Below are positions 13,941 through 22,069 of a stretch of DNA of 30,084 nt, in pieces. Numbering within the stretch: the stretch's first letter is position 1; every line of letters starts with the position of its first letter. Made by a program: the position numbers and the translations under genes. The notes below the pieces were generated by a model, which did no database searches, was not told the origin of the DNA, and saw nothing but the letters and a program-made list of their open reading frames with translations. This DNA is from an uncultured Lachnospiraceae bacterium (lineage in GTDB: Bacteria; Bacillota; Clostridia; Lachnospirales; Lachnospiraceae), in NCBI GenBank assembly GCA_910585635.1, contig CAJUFE010000060.1, forward strand, positions 1-30,084, read 5' to 3'.

Positions 13941-15692
13941 TTACGGCTGATCTGAAAACCCAGGTCCCACAGCCTCTGTAGGGACTTCTGCCGGTTTGGT
14001 GTACTCTGTGGCCGGAGCATCTGCTCCCGGCCCGCCTGCACCGGGCCCCTCCTGGATCTGTTCATCGGAGAGCATCGGCTCCCCTCCCGGTCCTGGCTCT
14101 GGCTGGGCCGGTCTTTTCGTCTCTTCGGTCGTCTCTTCCTCTGTCGTCTCCGGCGGAGTGGTCTCTTCTTCGCTGCTCTCCTCTTCCGTTCCCGCTTCCG
14201 TGGGCTCTTCTGCCGCCGGAGGCTGCGGCGCCTCAGGCTGAGGCTGGACCGGATCGCCAGCCGGCTGCTGTCCGGCCCCATCGTTCCCGCCTGCCGGAGC
14301 GGACCCGCCGCCTGTATTGCCGATCGCTCCTGTAAGGTCGCCGTCGGGCCCCGCGGGGGTGCCTTCGTCATAGATCCCGGACCGTTCCCCGATCTTCGCG
14401 CTGATATCCCGCACGGTGGCAGAGGGCTGGAAACCTTCTTGGTCATAGAGGAACTGATGGAGGAGGACTACATTCGAGCTCAAAGTCATAGGGATCACAC
14501 AGTCCAGCCTGCCGATATCGGCAGTGGTCTTGGCAAAAGGAAAGCCTGCGGTCTGGCCCAGATGATAGCGCTTGACATTTTTCGCCAGGGAGAGCACATC
14601 CTCCACCCCTATGCTGGTGGAGATCTCCGGGAACACCACGCCGGCTACGGCCTGCAGGGTCTTTAAGTCGGCCTGCTTCGCCTTTTCCAAAGCCAGGGAG
14701 ACCACTTTCCTCTGGCGTTCTGTTCGGTTAAAGTCCGTATCCATCAGGCGCAGGCGGCTATAAGCCACAGCCTGTACACCGTCCAGATGGTTCATGCCGG
14801 CATGCTCCAGATGGGTCGAATATGTACCCGTCGACTCGGCGGTCTCCGTGATGAAGCCATTGATATAGGCAAATTCCCGGTCGGTGATCTCCAGATCCAC
14901 GCCGCCTAAGACATTGATGGCATCCACCACGGCCTTCCAGTTAAAGGTAGCATAGTCGTCGATGGCCAGGTCCAGGTTCCGCTCCAGAGTGCCCACGGCC
15001 TGTTCATATCCGCCTTTAAAATACGCCTCATTGATCTTATGGAAGTCTCCCTCGCTGTTGATCTGCACATAAGTATCCCGGTACACGGAGACCAGGCGGA
15101 TCTCCCCGGTCTTTTTATTGATGCTGGCGATCATCTGTACATCAGCCAGGGCGCCTTTTCCTAGATTGCCGTCACGGGCATCCACGCCGAAGACCGCGAT
15201 GTTCCAGTAGCCGTCCCGGTCCTTCAGCCAGCGCTTCCCGTAGAGGAAGGCGGCGATAAGGAGGAGCAGGAGCAGGAAGAGCTTTAAGCCCCTCCGCCGT
15301 TTTTTCAGCTTTTTCTGCTGCATGGGCGGCTCGTTCTTATCCCTCCCGCCCCTTTTGTGGGCTTCTCCATCCCCGCTGGTCCTGCGCGCTCCTCCTTTCC
15401 CACCGGCCCTGCGCCCTTCTCCCTTCCCGCTGCCGCTGTGGGTGGGATGGCCGCCTCCCTTCCTGCCGAACGGGGTCCTCCGCTCCATGCCGGGGCTTAG
15501 ATCCTCCCACATCTCCTCCTCTTCCAGGTCGTAGGCTCCATCCACCTCGTCGTCCTCCAGATAGCTGCCCTGAAGGTCATCATCCTCATCATAAAAGGGC
15601 TCTGCCGGCTCCCACCCTCTCTTTTGTCTGCGTCTGGCCCTCATACGGTCCAGTTCATCTCCATATCCTTCTTCAAAACTGTTCCTTGGCAT
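13941..15692 (-). CDS. LytR-CpsA-Psr (LCP) family cell wall polymer ligase
   Basis: A protein of 583 residues. It has a highly charged cytoplasmic N-terminus (acidic 35-70, then Gly/Arg/Lys-rich to about 135), one membrane helix (about 135-151, LKLFLLLLLLIAAFLYG) and an extracellular LCP domain (about 165-385). The LCP marks are IAVFGVDAR, ALADVQMIASIN, LVSVYRDTYV, NEAYFKGGYE, VDAINVLGGVDLEI and the Arg-rich SRLRLMDTDFNRTERQR. The domain attaches teichoic acid-like or other glycopolymers to peptidoglycan from lipid-linked donors. The C-terminal 150 residues are a Pro/Glu/Thr/Gly-rich wall-spanning tail. I prefer the ATG at 15692 to a GTG at 15701 because of spacing from AGGTAGGTG. It lies 49 bp downstream of the NlpC/P60 gene on the same strand, a sensible envelope pair. 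Confidence 0.88.
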   Translation of the reverse strand: MPRNSFEEGYGDELDRMRARRRQKRGWEPAEPFYDEDDDLQGSYLEDDEVDGAYDLEEEEMWEDLSPGMERRTPFGRKGGGHPTHSGSGKGEGRRAGGKGGARRTSGDGEAHKRGGRDKNEPPMQQKKLKKRRRGLKLFLLLLLLIAAFLYGKRWLKDRDGYWNIAVFGVDARDGNLGKGALADVQMIASINKKTGEIRLVSVYRDTYVQINSEGDFHKINEAYFKGGYEQAVGTLERNLDLAIDDYATFNWKAVVDAINVLGGVDLEITDREFAYINGFITETAESTGTYSTHLEHAGMNHLDGVQAVAYSRLRLMDTDFNRTERQRKVVSLALEKAKQADLKTLQAVAGVVFPEISTSIGVEDVLSLAKNVKRYHLGQTAGFPFAKTTADIGRLDCVIPMTLSSNVVLLHQFLYDQEGFQPSATVRDISAKIGERSGIYDEGTPAGPDGDLTGAIGNTGGGSAPAGGNDGAGQQPAGDPVQPQPEAPQPPAAEEPTEAGTEEESSEEETTPPETTEEETTEETKRPAQPEPGPGGEPMLSDEQIQEGPGAGGPGADAPATEYTKPAEVPTEAVGPGFSDQP

Positions 15693-15715
15693 ATCACGCA
15701 CCTACCTTAGTCTTA

Positions 15716-15745
15716 ACTATACTCTGTACTTTTGCCTTGCATCAA
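15716..15745 (-). promoter_or_regulatory. possible promoter of the LCP gene
   Basis: On minus, TTGATG (15745-15740) overlaps the stop codon of the upstream gene. An 18-bp spacer and TATAGT (15721-15716) follow, 23 bp before the LCP start. It could supplement readthrough from the NlpC/P60 promoter. Confidence 0.35.
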
Positions 15746-18267
15746 TCCACCAGTCTCCGGTAATAGGGCCATGCGGCATCCATGGTCTTGATCGTCACAT
15801 TGTTGACCGAAGCGCTGGATTCATGGATCACGTTCATCTGCCCGTTGGCGGACCAGCTGAGGAACATGACCACATGGGCATTGGTCCCGGTCCGCACGAT
15901 GATATCGCCGGGCTTTAACTCACTGCGGCTGATCTTTTCCCCGCACAGGATCAATCCGCTGGTGCTGGAGCCCTCCAGCCGTTCGCCGGTGACGGACCAG
16001 TACACCCAGCTGATCCAGCCGGAGCAGTCCAGCCCCTTTAAGATCCGCCCCTTGTCATCCGAAGGGACCAGGATCCCGAAATCATTGCCCTCATAGCCTG
16101 GATGGGAAGCCTTACCGCCCCAATAGTAGGGTACATGGCCTACGGAGGAAAGGGCGAAACGGACGATCTCACGCCGTGTCTCGGAGAGACCTTCCGGCAG
16201 CTGATCCATGTAGTCCTGGATCTCGGCGGCCGATAAAGGCGTGCTCAGGGAGATCGAGGAGATGCTCAGCCCATAATCCGCGAACCAATCCTGCTCACAG
16301 ATCCTCCGGACATGGGCGATGTTCGTCTCGGTCCAGCCTTCCCAGGCCGGCGGCGCCTCTTCTCCCGCGCCCTTACTCTGCTCCTCTCCCGTCCCTTTAT
16401 CCTTCTCCTTGCTGCTGCCTCCCGCTGCTGCTGCCTTGTCACTATTGACGGCATTCCCGATCTTATCCCTGGCCAGCAGGCCGTTCTTCCCTTCCAGCCC
16501 CAGGAGCTTGACCCGTATATACAGATCCACATGCCCGGGACAATCCGGACGTCGTTTCCTGGGACCCTGGCCGTCAAGAGCATCACTGCCCTCATCCCCG
16601 CCGCTCTCCTGTCCGCCGCTCCCACGGTTCTCTCTACGGTCGTGGTCACTGTCCGCCGCTGTCTGGCCGTCCGCTCCGCCGCCGTCTGCCCATCCGTCCG
16701 TGCCTGGTGAGCTGTCCTGGAGGACGGATGCCGCCATGTCGTCTCCCGACAATGCCAATGCCGCAGGCTGTGCGTCTGTATCCGAGGCCAAAAGACCGCC
16801 TTCCAGCGACTCCGCTGTCTCCAGATCTTTTTTGGTCCGGCGGATCACCGTGGGGGCTCCCGCCTCCTCTCCTCCATGACCTGCCACAATACTTTCCTGT
16901 GCAGCAGTATCCGTCTCCGCCCCCTGGGCATCGTCCGCCTGCTCTGTCTCCTCTGTACGCTTCTTTGTACGGCGGATAACGGTCACCTGCTGTCCGGAGC
17001 GCTCCTGGCCGTCGTCTCCGCCTGACGCCTCAGCAGCCTCGGCCGAGACGGCGCTGTCTGTGCCAGCTCCGGCGGGAGCCCCCGATGTACCCACGGACTG
17101 TCCGGCCTCGCTGGCAGGAGGGCTGCTGCTCTCGCCAGAGGCGCGACTGTCCGTCTTGCCAGAGGAGCTGCTGTCCGTCTTGCCAGCAGTGCTACTGTCC
17201 GTCTTGCCAGAGGAGCCGCTGTCCGTCTTGCCAGAGGAGCTGCTGTCCGTCTGCCCGTCGCCCTCTGTCGTCCCCTGCTGTCCTGCAGCTTTTGTCCCCT
17301 CTCCGTTCTCTGAAGGATCTCCTTCCTCCCGGGCCGCCAGCGCAGCCGCGGCTCCCTCCTCCTCCAAGATCGCCTCCTGGGCGATCTCCTCGTCGGTCTT
17401 ATCGATACAGCCATCGCAATAATATACATTCCCCATACTCAGGGAATAGCTGTGGGAATCCTCCCACAGCCGGGTGGCATAGGCTTTAAAGGCCTCCACG
17501 TCCATCAGATCCGTATGGTAGGTATATACACTGGCCATGGCCAGGATCTCTTTCACGTTAGAATAGCTGGTGCTGGTCCTGCCGTCGCCGTCCACAAAAG
17601 AAACATGGATCTTCTTCCAGTTATCCACGGACCAGGTAGACGGCATGTCCGGGTCATGTCCTTCATTTTCAGGGTCATACTTTCCGATCACAGAGGAGGG
17701 ATCTCTTCCCAGACGGGCAGCCATAGCCGCCGGACGGATATCCGCCAGCTCATAGATATCCGCCAGCCATTCCGAATCCCGGATGGTCATCTCCTTGAAC
17801 ACCTGCCCGGCATAGCTGTCGATGATATCCTCCCCGTCGCTGTCCTCCGGGAAGTAGTACGCCAGGTTCAGACGGTCGGGAGACTGCTCATAGGGCTTTT
17901 CTTCCGGCTCTGTCTCGGCAGCCTCCGCCGGTGTGGACACCTTAGTCCCTTTATCCTCCTCCAGAGGGGCTGTCTCAAGGGCCTTTGTCTCTTCTGTCTG
18001 GAGGGCAAGGGCGGCCGCGGCGGCCTCCTCCATCGCTTCCTTTTGCAGGCCATAACGCCGGCTCACCTCGCCAAGGCCTGCGCCGATACATAAGGCGATC
18101 AGAGCGGCAAGCCCCCTTTTCTGCAGCTCCCGGTCCCCTTTGATCCGGGCCAGGAGCCGGCTGCACCGCCTGGTCAGAGCCTTCACCGGCTCCGGTCCCA
18201 GGCCCATCTGCGCCTCTTTTTTATCTCTATGTCCATGGTCTTTTTTCTCAGATGGTCTCGTCTTCAA
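15742..18267 (-). CDS. NlpC/P60 family cell wall hydrolase with a long low-complexity linker
   Basis: A protein of 841 residues. The N-terminus is cytoplasmic and basic, with one short membrane segment (about 52-68). Residues 140-300 form a Lachnospiraceae-type region of unknown role (SVDNWKKIHVSFVDGDGRTS). A long Ser/Gly/Asp linker (310-620) includes an 8-residue GKTDSSSS repeat and a doubled basic motif VIRRTKK. The C-terminal 141 residues are an NlpC/P60 peptidase with Cys748 (LDCSGWISW), His798 (TNAHVVMFL) and His815 (VIHESS). It should cut peptide bonds in peptidoglycan, outside the membrane. The start is uncertain: a TTG at 18267 sits 38 nt after the predicted transcription start, and an ATG at 18207 has AGAGG 5 nt upstream. 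It is divergent from glmS and upstream of the LCP gene. Confidence 0.85.
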   Translation of the reverse strand: MKTRPSEKKDHGHRDKKEAQMGLGPEPVKALTRRCSRLLARIKGDRELQKRGLAALIALCIGAGLGEVSRRYGLQKEAMEEAAAAALALQTEETKALETAPLEEDKGTKVSTPAEAAETEPEEKPYEQSPDRLNLAYYFPEDSDGEDIIDSYAGQVFKEMTIRDSEWLADIYELADIRPAAMAARLGRDPSSVIGKYDPENEGHDPDMPSTWSVDNWKKIHVSFVDGDGRTSTSYSNVKEILAMASVYTYHTDLMDVEAFKAYATRLWEDSHSYSLSMGNVYYCDGCIDKTDEEIAQEAILEEEGAAAALAAREEGDPSENGEGTKAAGQQGTTEGDGQTDSSSSGKTDSGSSGKTDSSTAGKTDSSSSGKTDSRASGESSSPPASEAGQSVGTSGAPAGAGTDSAVSAEAAEASGGDDGQERSGQQVTVIRRTKKRTEETEQADDAQGAETDTAAQESIVAGHGGEEAGAPTVIRRTKKDLETAESLEGGLLASDTDAQPAALALSGDDMAASVLQDSSPGTDGWADGGGADGQTAADSDHDRRENRGSGGQESGGDEGSDALDGQGPRKRRPDCPGHVDLYIRVKLLGLEGKNGLLARDKIGNAVNSDKAAAAGGSSKEKDKGTGEEQSKGAGEEAPPAWEGWTETNIAHVRRICEQDWFADYGLSISSISLSTPLSAAEIQDYMDQLPEGLSETRREIVRFALSSVGHVPYYWGGKASHPGYEGNDFGILVPSDDKGRILKGLDCSGWISWVYWSVTGERLEGSSTSGLILCGEKISRSELKPGDIIVRTGTNAHVVMFLSWSANGQMNVIHESSASVNNVTIKTMDAAWPYYRRLVD
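17134..17253. repeat. five in-frame 24-bp tandem repeats in the NlpC/P60 linker
   Basis: Five units of 24 bp begin at 17134, 17158, 17182, 17206 and 17230, each GCCAG-rich and ending CTGTCCGTCTT on plus. They encode GKTDS plus three small residues. Such a unit can change the linker length without a frameshift. Confidence 0.9.
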
Positions 18268-18308
18268 GCTCGCCCCACGCTTTCCTGTTTTTTCGCATTT
18301 TCCGGTCT

Positions 18309-18337
18309 AGTATAGCATATCCTGGTCTTAAATAACA
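18309..18337 (-). promoter_or_regulatory. promoter of the NlpC/P60 - LCP unit
   Basis: On minus, TGTTAT (18337-18332), a 17-bp spacer and TATACT (18314-18309) with an extended -10 TG. The poor -35 is offset by the extended -10. Transcription would start near 18302. It is divergent from the glmS promoter about 45 bp away. Confidence 0.6.
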
Positions 18338-18379
18338 GAGAGCGAATGATTAAGGATTTCTTAATCCGCTTTAAGAAAG

Positions 18380-18408
18380 TTGACGTTTCCTGCCATCTGG
18401 GCTATAAT
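18380..18408 (+). promoter_or_regulatory. promoter of glmS
   Basis: TTGACG (18380-18385), a 17-bp spacer and a perfect TATAAT (18403-18408). The predicted start near 18415 lies about 43 nt before the ribozyme cleavage site. Confidence 0.85.
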
Positions 18409-18456
18409 GGCCTGGATCCGCACATAGAAGGAGGATGCGGAGCCTAGGCAAAGCTG

Positions 18457-18650
18457 AGCGCCATGCACCGATGACAGGATCGTGAAGAGCGAGGGCCAAA
18501 AAGGCTTAAGCTCCTGTGATCGGTTAACGAGGTGGAGAGTTATCGAAAGGTTCGGCGGGTGCTCTCCCGTGCCGCCTGTGCGCGTGACTTTTGGCCCAAA
18601 TATGCAGGCAACTGCAAAACAAAGGCCAGAGGACAGGCAAGCTGGAACTG
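18457..18650 (+). ncRNA. glmS self-cleaving ribozyme / riboswitch
   Basis: The glmS ribozyme core is clear. The cleavage site is A18457|G18458 in front of GCGCC. P2 pairs ACCGAT and ACAGGA (18467-18479) with TCCTGT and ATCGGT (18512-18524). The conserved TTAACGAGG, GTTATCGAA and TTCGGCGGGTG follow, with GGAGAG pairing CTCTCC. GCCTGT (18574-18579) pairs ACAGGC (18633-18638), TGGCC (18592-18596) pairs GGCCA (18624-18628), and a hairpin TGCAG-GCAA-CTGCA (18603-18616) sits inside. Glucosamine 6-phosphate, the product of the gene downstream, acts as the coenzyme for self-cleavage, and the cut mRNA is then degraded. The 3' boundary is approximate. Confidence 0.95.
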
Positions 18651-18656
18651 TAAAAA

Positions 18657-18672
18657 AGCAGCTATAGCTGCT
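18657..18672 (+). repeat. 16-bp perfect palindrome between ribozyme and glmS start
   Basis: AGCAGCTATAGCTGCT is self-complementary and lies after the ribozyme and 15 nt before the GGAG Shine-Dalgarno at 18688-18691. As RNA it would make a 6-bp stem with a four-base loop. It could protect or expose the ribosome binding site in the cleaved mRNA, or be incidental. Confidence 0.4.
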
Positions 18673-18700
18673 CACAGACAGAAAGATGGAGAACAGAGAT

Positions 18701-20521
18701 ATGTGCGGGATAATCGGTTATTCAGGTCCTCTGGAAGCCAAAAGGCTTCTGATCGAGGGCCTTGCAGGCTTGGAATATCGCGGCTATGACAGCGCGGGGA
18801 TCGCCCTTTTTGATACGGCCTCCCAGATCCGGCTTGTTAAACAGGTAGGAAAAGTAGCGGCTTTAAAGGAAGCCTGCGGACAGCTCACCGTCGACTCCCA
18901 CTGTGGGATCGGCCACACCCGGTGGGCCACCCACGGCGGTGTCACCAATGAAAATGCCCATCCCCATCAGGCGGGACGGGTCACCCTGATCCACAATGGG
19001 ATCATCGAGAACTATCATCAGCTGACCGAAGCCTTCGGGCTGCAGGACAGGTTAGTCTCCCAGACCGACAGTGAGGTGGCCGCCCATATCCTGGATCATT
19101 TTTATCAGGACGACCCCTTTGCCGCGATCCGTGAGCTGGTCAAAAGGCTGGAAGGATCCTATGCTTTCTGCATCCTTTTTGCTGACCGCCCGGGGGAGGT
19201 CTATGGGATCCGCAAGACCAGTCCTTTGGTGGCCGCGTACACCCATTCCGGCGCGCTGATCGCTTCCGATCTGACGGCGCTGATCCCTTACACCCATTCC
19301 TATTTCGTGGTGCCGGAGGGAGAGCTGGTCCGTCTGACGCCTTACAAGGTCCAGACCTATCGTCTGGATGACTTTTCGAAGACACAGCCGGAGATGATGA
19401 CTATCAACTGGAACATGGATGCCGCCATGAAGAACGGCTTTCCCCATTTCATGCTGAAGGAGATCCACGAGCAGCCGGAGGCCATGAAGGATACCGTGCT
19501 GCCCAGGATGAGCAAGGGACTGCCCGATCTTTCGGAGGACGAGATCCCAGACTCCCTCTTCCTCTCCTGCTCCCAGATCCATATCGTGGCCTGCGGCACC
19601 GCCATGCATGCGGGGATGGTGGCAAAGAGCATCATGGAGCCGCTGCTGCGCATCCCGGTGACGGTCACGATCGCCTCCGAATTCCGCTATCAGCAGCCGC
19701 TGATCGATGGGGATACCTTAGTGATCGTCATCTCCCAGTCCGGTGAGACGATAGACACCATCGCCGCCATGGACCTGGCCCAGTCCTACGGATCCAAGAC
19801 CCTGGCGATCGTCAATGTAAAAGGCTCCACCATCGCCCGGGAGAGCCAGTATGTGCTCTACACCCATGCCGGCCCGGAGATCGCAGTAGCCAGCACCAAG
19901 GCCTACTCCGTCCAGCTGGCCGCCCTGTACCTGATCACCTGCCGCATGGCATTGGTCCGCGGGAACTATACAAAAGAGCAGGCGAGGGTCTTCCTCCAGG
20001 AGTTCCTGGATGTGATCCCGGCCATGGAGACCATGATCCGACAAAAGGAGGAGATGAAGGCGGTAGTGTCCCACATCATCAACAGCCCCGACGCCTTTTT
20101 CATCGGAAGGGGCTTAGACCACGCCTTCTCTATGGAAGGGGCCCTGAAGCTAAAAGAGATCTCCTACATCCATTCCGAGGCCTATGCCGCAGGAGAGCTG
20201 AAGCACGGCACGATCGCCCTGATCTCGGATAAGGTACCGGTGATCGCGATCGCCACCCAGGACAGCCTCTTCCTCAAATCCATGTCCAATGTGCGGGAGG
20301 TCAAGGCCAGAGGCGCTTTCGTGATCCTGATCACCAAAGAGGGAAAAGAGGTGCCCTCTGATCTGGCCGACATCCACATCACCATCCCGGCGGTCCAGGA
20401 CATCTTCACCGTGTTCCCCATCGCGGTGGTGCTGCAGCTGATCGCCTACTATGCCTCCCTGGGGAAGGGACTGGATGTAGATCAACCGCGTAACCTGGCT
20501 AAATCCGTGACGGTGGAGTAG
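18701..20521 (+). CDS. glmS: glutamine-fructose-6-phosphate aminotransferase (isomerizing)
   Basis: A protein of 606 residues, the standard length. The N-terminal glutaminase domain starts MCGIIGYSG; Cys2 becomes the N-terminal nucleophile after Met removal, so the start must be 18701 and not the upstream in-frame ATG at 18686. GGAG at 18688-18691 also fits. EYRGYDSAGIAL and RWATHGGVTNENAHPH complete the glutamine site. Two SIS sugar isomerase domains follow, with VACGTAMHAG, ISQSGETIDT and ASTKAYSVQLAALYL, and the C-terminus DQPRNLAKSVTVE is canonical. It makes glucosamine 6-phosphate from fructose 6-phosphate and glutamine, the first step toward UDP-GlcNAc and peptidoglycan. It is controlled by the ribozyme in its leader and transcribed alone. 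Confidence 0.97.
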   Translation: MCGIIGYSGPLEAKRLLIEGLAGLEYRGYDSAGIALFDTASQIRLVKQVGKVAALKEACGQLTVDSHCGIGHTRWATHGGVTNENAHPHQAGRVTLIHNGIIENYHQLTEAFGLQDRLVSQTDSEVAAHILDHFYQDDPFAAIRELVKRLEGSYAFCILFADRPGEVYGIRKTSPLVAAYTHSGALIASDLTALIPYTHSYFVVPEGELVRLTPYKVQTYRLDDFSKTQPEMMTINWNMDAAMKNGFPHFMLKEIHEQPEAMKDTVLPRMSKGLPDLSEDEIPDSLFLSCSQIHIVACGTAMHAGMVAKSIMEPLLRIPVTVTIASEFRYQQPLIDGDTLVIVISQSGETIDTIAAMDLAQSYGSKTLAIVNVKGSTIARESQYVLYTHAGPEIAVASTKAYSVQLAALYLITCRMALVRGNYTKEQARVFLQEFLDVIPAMETMIRQKEEMKAVVSHIINSPDAFFIGRGLDHAFSMEGALKLKEISYIHSEAYAAGELKHGTIALISDKVPVIAIATQDSLFLKSMSNVREVKARGAFVILITKEGKEVPSDLADIHITIPAVQDIFTVFPIAVVLQLIAYYASLGKGLDVDQPRNLAKSVTVE

Positions 20522-20553
20522 GATGTAGGCCCTGATATTTTGTGTTATCCTAA

Positions 20554-20656
20554 AAGGGGCTGTCGCAAAATGCAGCTTATACACGATATGTGGCTGTGAC
20601 CGATCGAGTCAGAACGCCATATCCTGTATACAGCGGCTATTTTTCGACAGCCCCTT
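20554..20656. mobile_element. 103-bp MITE-like element with terminal inverted repeats
   Basis: The ends AAGGGGCTGTCGCAAAA (20554-20570) and its inverse (20640-20656) match at 16 of 17 positions. The interior is also an imperfect inverted repeat (GCAGCTTATACACGATATG against CATATCCTGTATACAGCGGC), so the whole element folds on itself. It starts 33 bp after the glmS stop and has no coding capacity. Ends of this kind are found on insertion sequences, so a non-autonomous element is likely; it may also act as a terminator for glmS. I see no clear target duplication. Confidence 0.55.
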
Positions 20657-20671
20657 ATGAGGTTGGCAAAA

Positions 20672-20873
20672 GGTCCGCTCCGGGAGGGACCTGTCACAAC
20701 GTCACCGCGCTCTCGCTCCGTGGATAACGTAGCGGAGGGAGGGGCATGTCCTGTGAAAGGACCCTAGCGGAACGTCGGTGCTTGGCGAGGTCTTGTCGAG
20801 CCTAGCATCCGCTACGTTCCGCTCGGAGCGAGAGCGCGTCCTATCACAGGACATGCCCCTCCCGGAGCGGACC
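20672..20873. repeat. 200-bp multi-arm palindromic element between glmS and the reductase gene
   Basis: Perfect inverted pairs are: 20672-20688 with 20857-20873 (17 bp), 20706-20720 with 20824-20838 (15 bp), 20726-20736 with 20808-20818 (11 bp), 20737-20756 with 20844-20863 (20 bp) and 20766-20775 with 20814-20823 (10 bp). The outer arms keep the same word order, so the element looks like an inverted duplication of a unit of about 70 bp. An extra direct copy of GGGAGGGGCATGTCCTGTGA lies in the centre. The 20-bp pair crosses the others, so folds compete. No reading frame is convincing. It could be a mobile palindromic repeat, a bidirectional terminator or a structured RNA. Confidence 0.8.
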
Positions 20874-20895
20874 CCTCTTGGTATAACCTCCCCTT

Positions 20896-22044
20896 CTACA
20901 TCCCAAAGATCCTCTCCGCTTCTTTCATGTTCTCCCGGATCCCCACCTTAAATGGACATCGTCCTTCGCAGGCCCCGCACTGCAGGCATTCACCCGCGTG
21001 ATGCTCCAGGAGCTTGTAATGCTCCCGCACCGTCTCCGGCACCTCTCCCTGGGCCTTGGCCAGGTTCAGGAACTTGGTGACCGACGCCACATCGATCTGC
21101 ACGGGACATGGGGCGCAGTGGCTGCAGTACATGCAGTGGCCCTCCCAGCTGATCTTGGGGAAGGCGGCAAAAGCCAGGGCATAATCCTTCTCCTCCTCCG
21201 AGGCCTCCTCATAAGATACACTCTTTTCCAGCTGCTCTACCGAGTGGGCTCCGGCCAGGACGGTGGCTACCGCCGGACGGGTGAGGGCATAGTGGATGCA
21301 TTGGATGGGGGTGAGAGCCTTTCCCGCAGGGGACAGCTTCTCATCCAGCAGATCCCCGCCGCCGAAGGCCTTCATCACCGTGATCCCCACGCCCATCCGC
21401 TGACAGACCTCGTACAGCTCCTGGCGTTCCGGATCCATGTTCACCAGATGCTCCCGGTAATGCTCTTCCTTCCACAGATCCTCCACATCCTCCGAGGCCG
21501 GCTGCAGGTCATAGCAGGGGTTCACGCTGAACATCAGCACCTGGATATGCCCGCTCCTCACCGCTTTGAGCGCCACCTGGGGATTATGGCTGCTGAGACC
21601 GATATGGCGGATCTTCCCTGCCGCCTTTAACTCCCGGGCGTAGGCCAGCACCGGCCCCTGGGCGATCTCCTCCCAGTCCTTTACGGAATCCACATAGTGG
21701 ATCATCCCCACATCGATATAGTCGGTCTGTAAAAGGGACAGCATCTCCTCAAAGCCCGCCTTCACCTCTTCTATCTTACGGCTACGCTCATACTGCCCGT
21801 TCTTCCAGACCGAACAGATGTGGGACTGGATGATGGACCGCTCCCGCCGCCCCTTCAGGGCCTCCCCCACGCTCTTTCGCACCTCCGGGTCCGATGTATA
21901 CAGATCAAAATAGTTGATCCCCTGCCGTTCTGCCGCATCGAAGAGCCGCATCGTGTTCCTGCACCCATCCTCTGAAAATCCTTCACAGCCCATGCCGATC
22001 TCACTGACCTTAAGGCCTGTATCGCCTAATGTACGATAGCGCAT
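20896..22044 (-). CDS. aldo-keto reductase with C-terminal 4Fe-4S ferredoxin domain
   Basis: A protein of 382 residues. The (beta/alpha)8 aldo-keto reductase domain (1-285) has YRTLGDTGLKVSEIGMG, the catalytic-site D47 and Y49 (YFDLYTSDP), H116 (MIHYVDS) and IGLSSHNP. The usual catalytic lysine position reads IIQSHICS, so the classical tetrad is incomplete. Two cysteine clusters follow: C304/C307/C310/C313-Pro and C353/C356/C359/C363-Pro, spaced for two 4Fe-4S clusters. This branch probably passes electrons between ferredoxin-like centres and a nucleotide or carbonyl substrate, which is unknown. The start at 22044 fits AGGAGG 9 nt upstream; a longer TTG-started form at 22065 would overlap that site. 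It is transcribed alone, with a LexA-like box in its leader. Confidence 0.88.
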   Translation of the reverse strand: MRYRTLGDTGLKVSEIGMGCEGFSEDGCRNTMRLFDAAERQGINYFDLYTSDPEVRKSVGEALKGRRERSIIQSHICSVWKNGQYERSRKIEEVKAGFEEMLSLLQTDYIDVGMIHYVDSVKDWEEIAQGPVLAYARELKAAGKIRHIGLSSHNPQVALKAVRSGHIQVLMFSVNPCYDLQPASEDVEDLWKEEHYREHLVNMDPERQELYEVCQRMGVGITVMKAFGGGDLLDEKLSPAGKALTPIQCIHYALTRPAVATVLAGAHSVEQLEKSVSYEEASEEEKDYALAFAAFPKISWEGHCMYCSHCAPCPVQIDVASVTKFLNLAKAQGEVPETVREHYKLLEHHAGECLQCGACEGRCPFKVGIRENMKEAERIFGM

Positions 22045-22069
22045 AACTGGTCTCCTCCTTTTCAAAGTT

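Noticed and set aside
18686..18700. Upstream ATG as the glmS start
   Set aside because: It would add five residues in front of the Met-Cys and bury the catalytic N-terminal cysteine. It also has no ribosome binding site.
20672..20873. tRNA, group II intron end or integron attC site in the palindromic region
   Set aside because: No tRNA arms, no intron domain V or VI sequence and no attC core sites were found. The paired arms are longer and more perfect than those structures.
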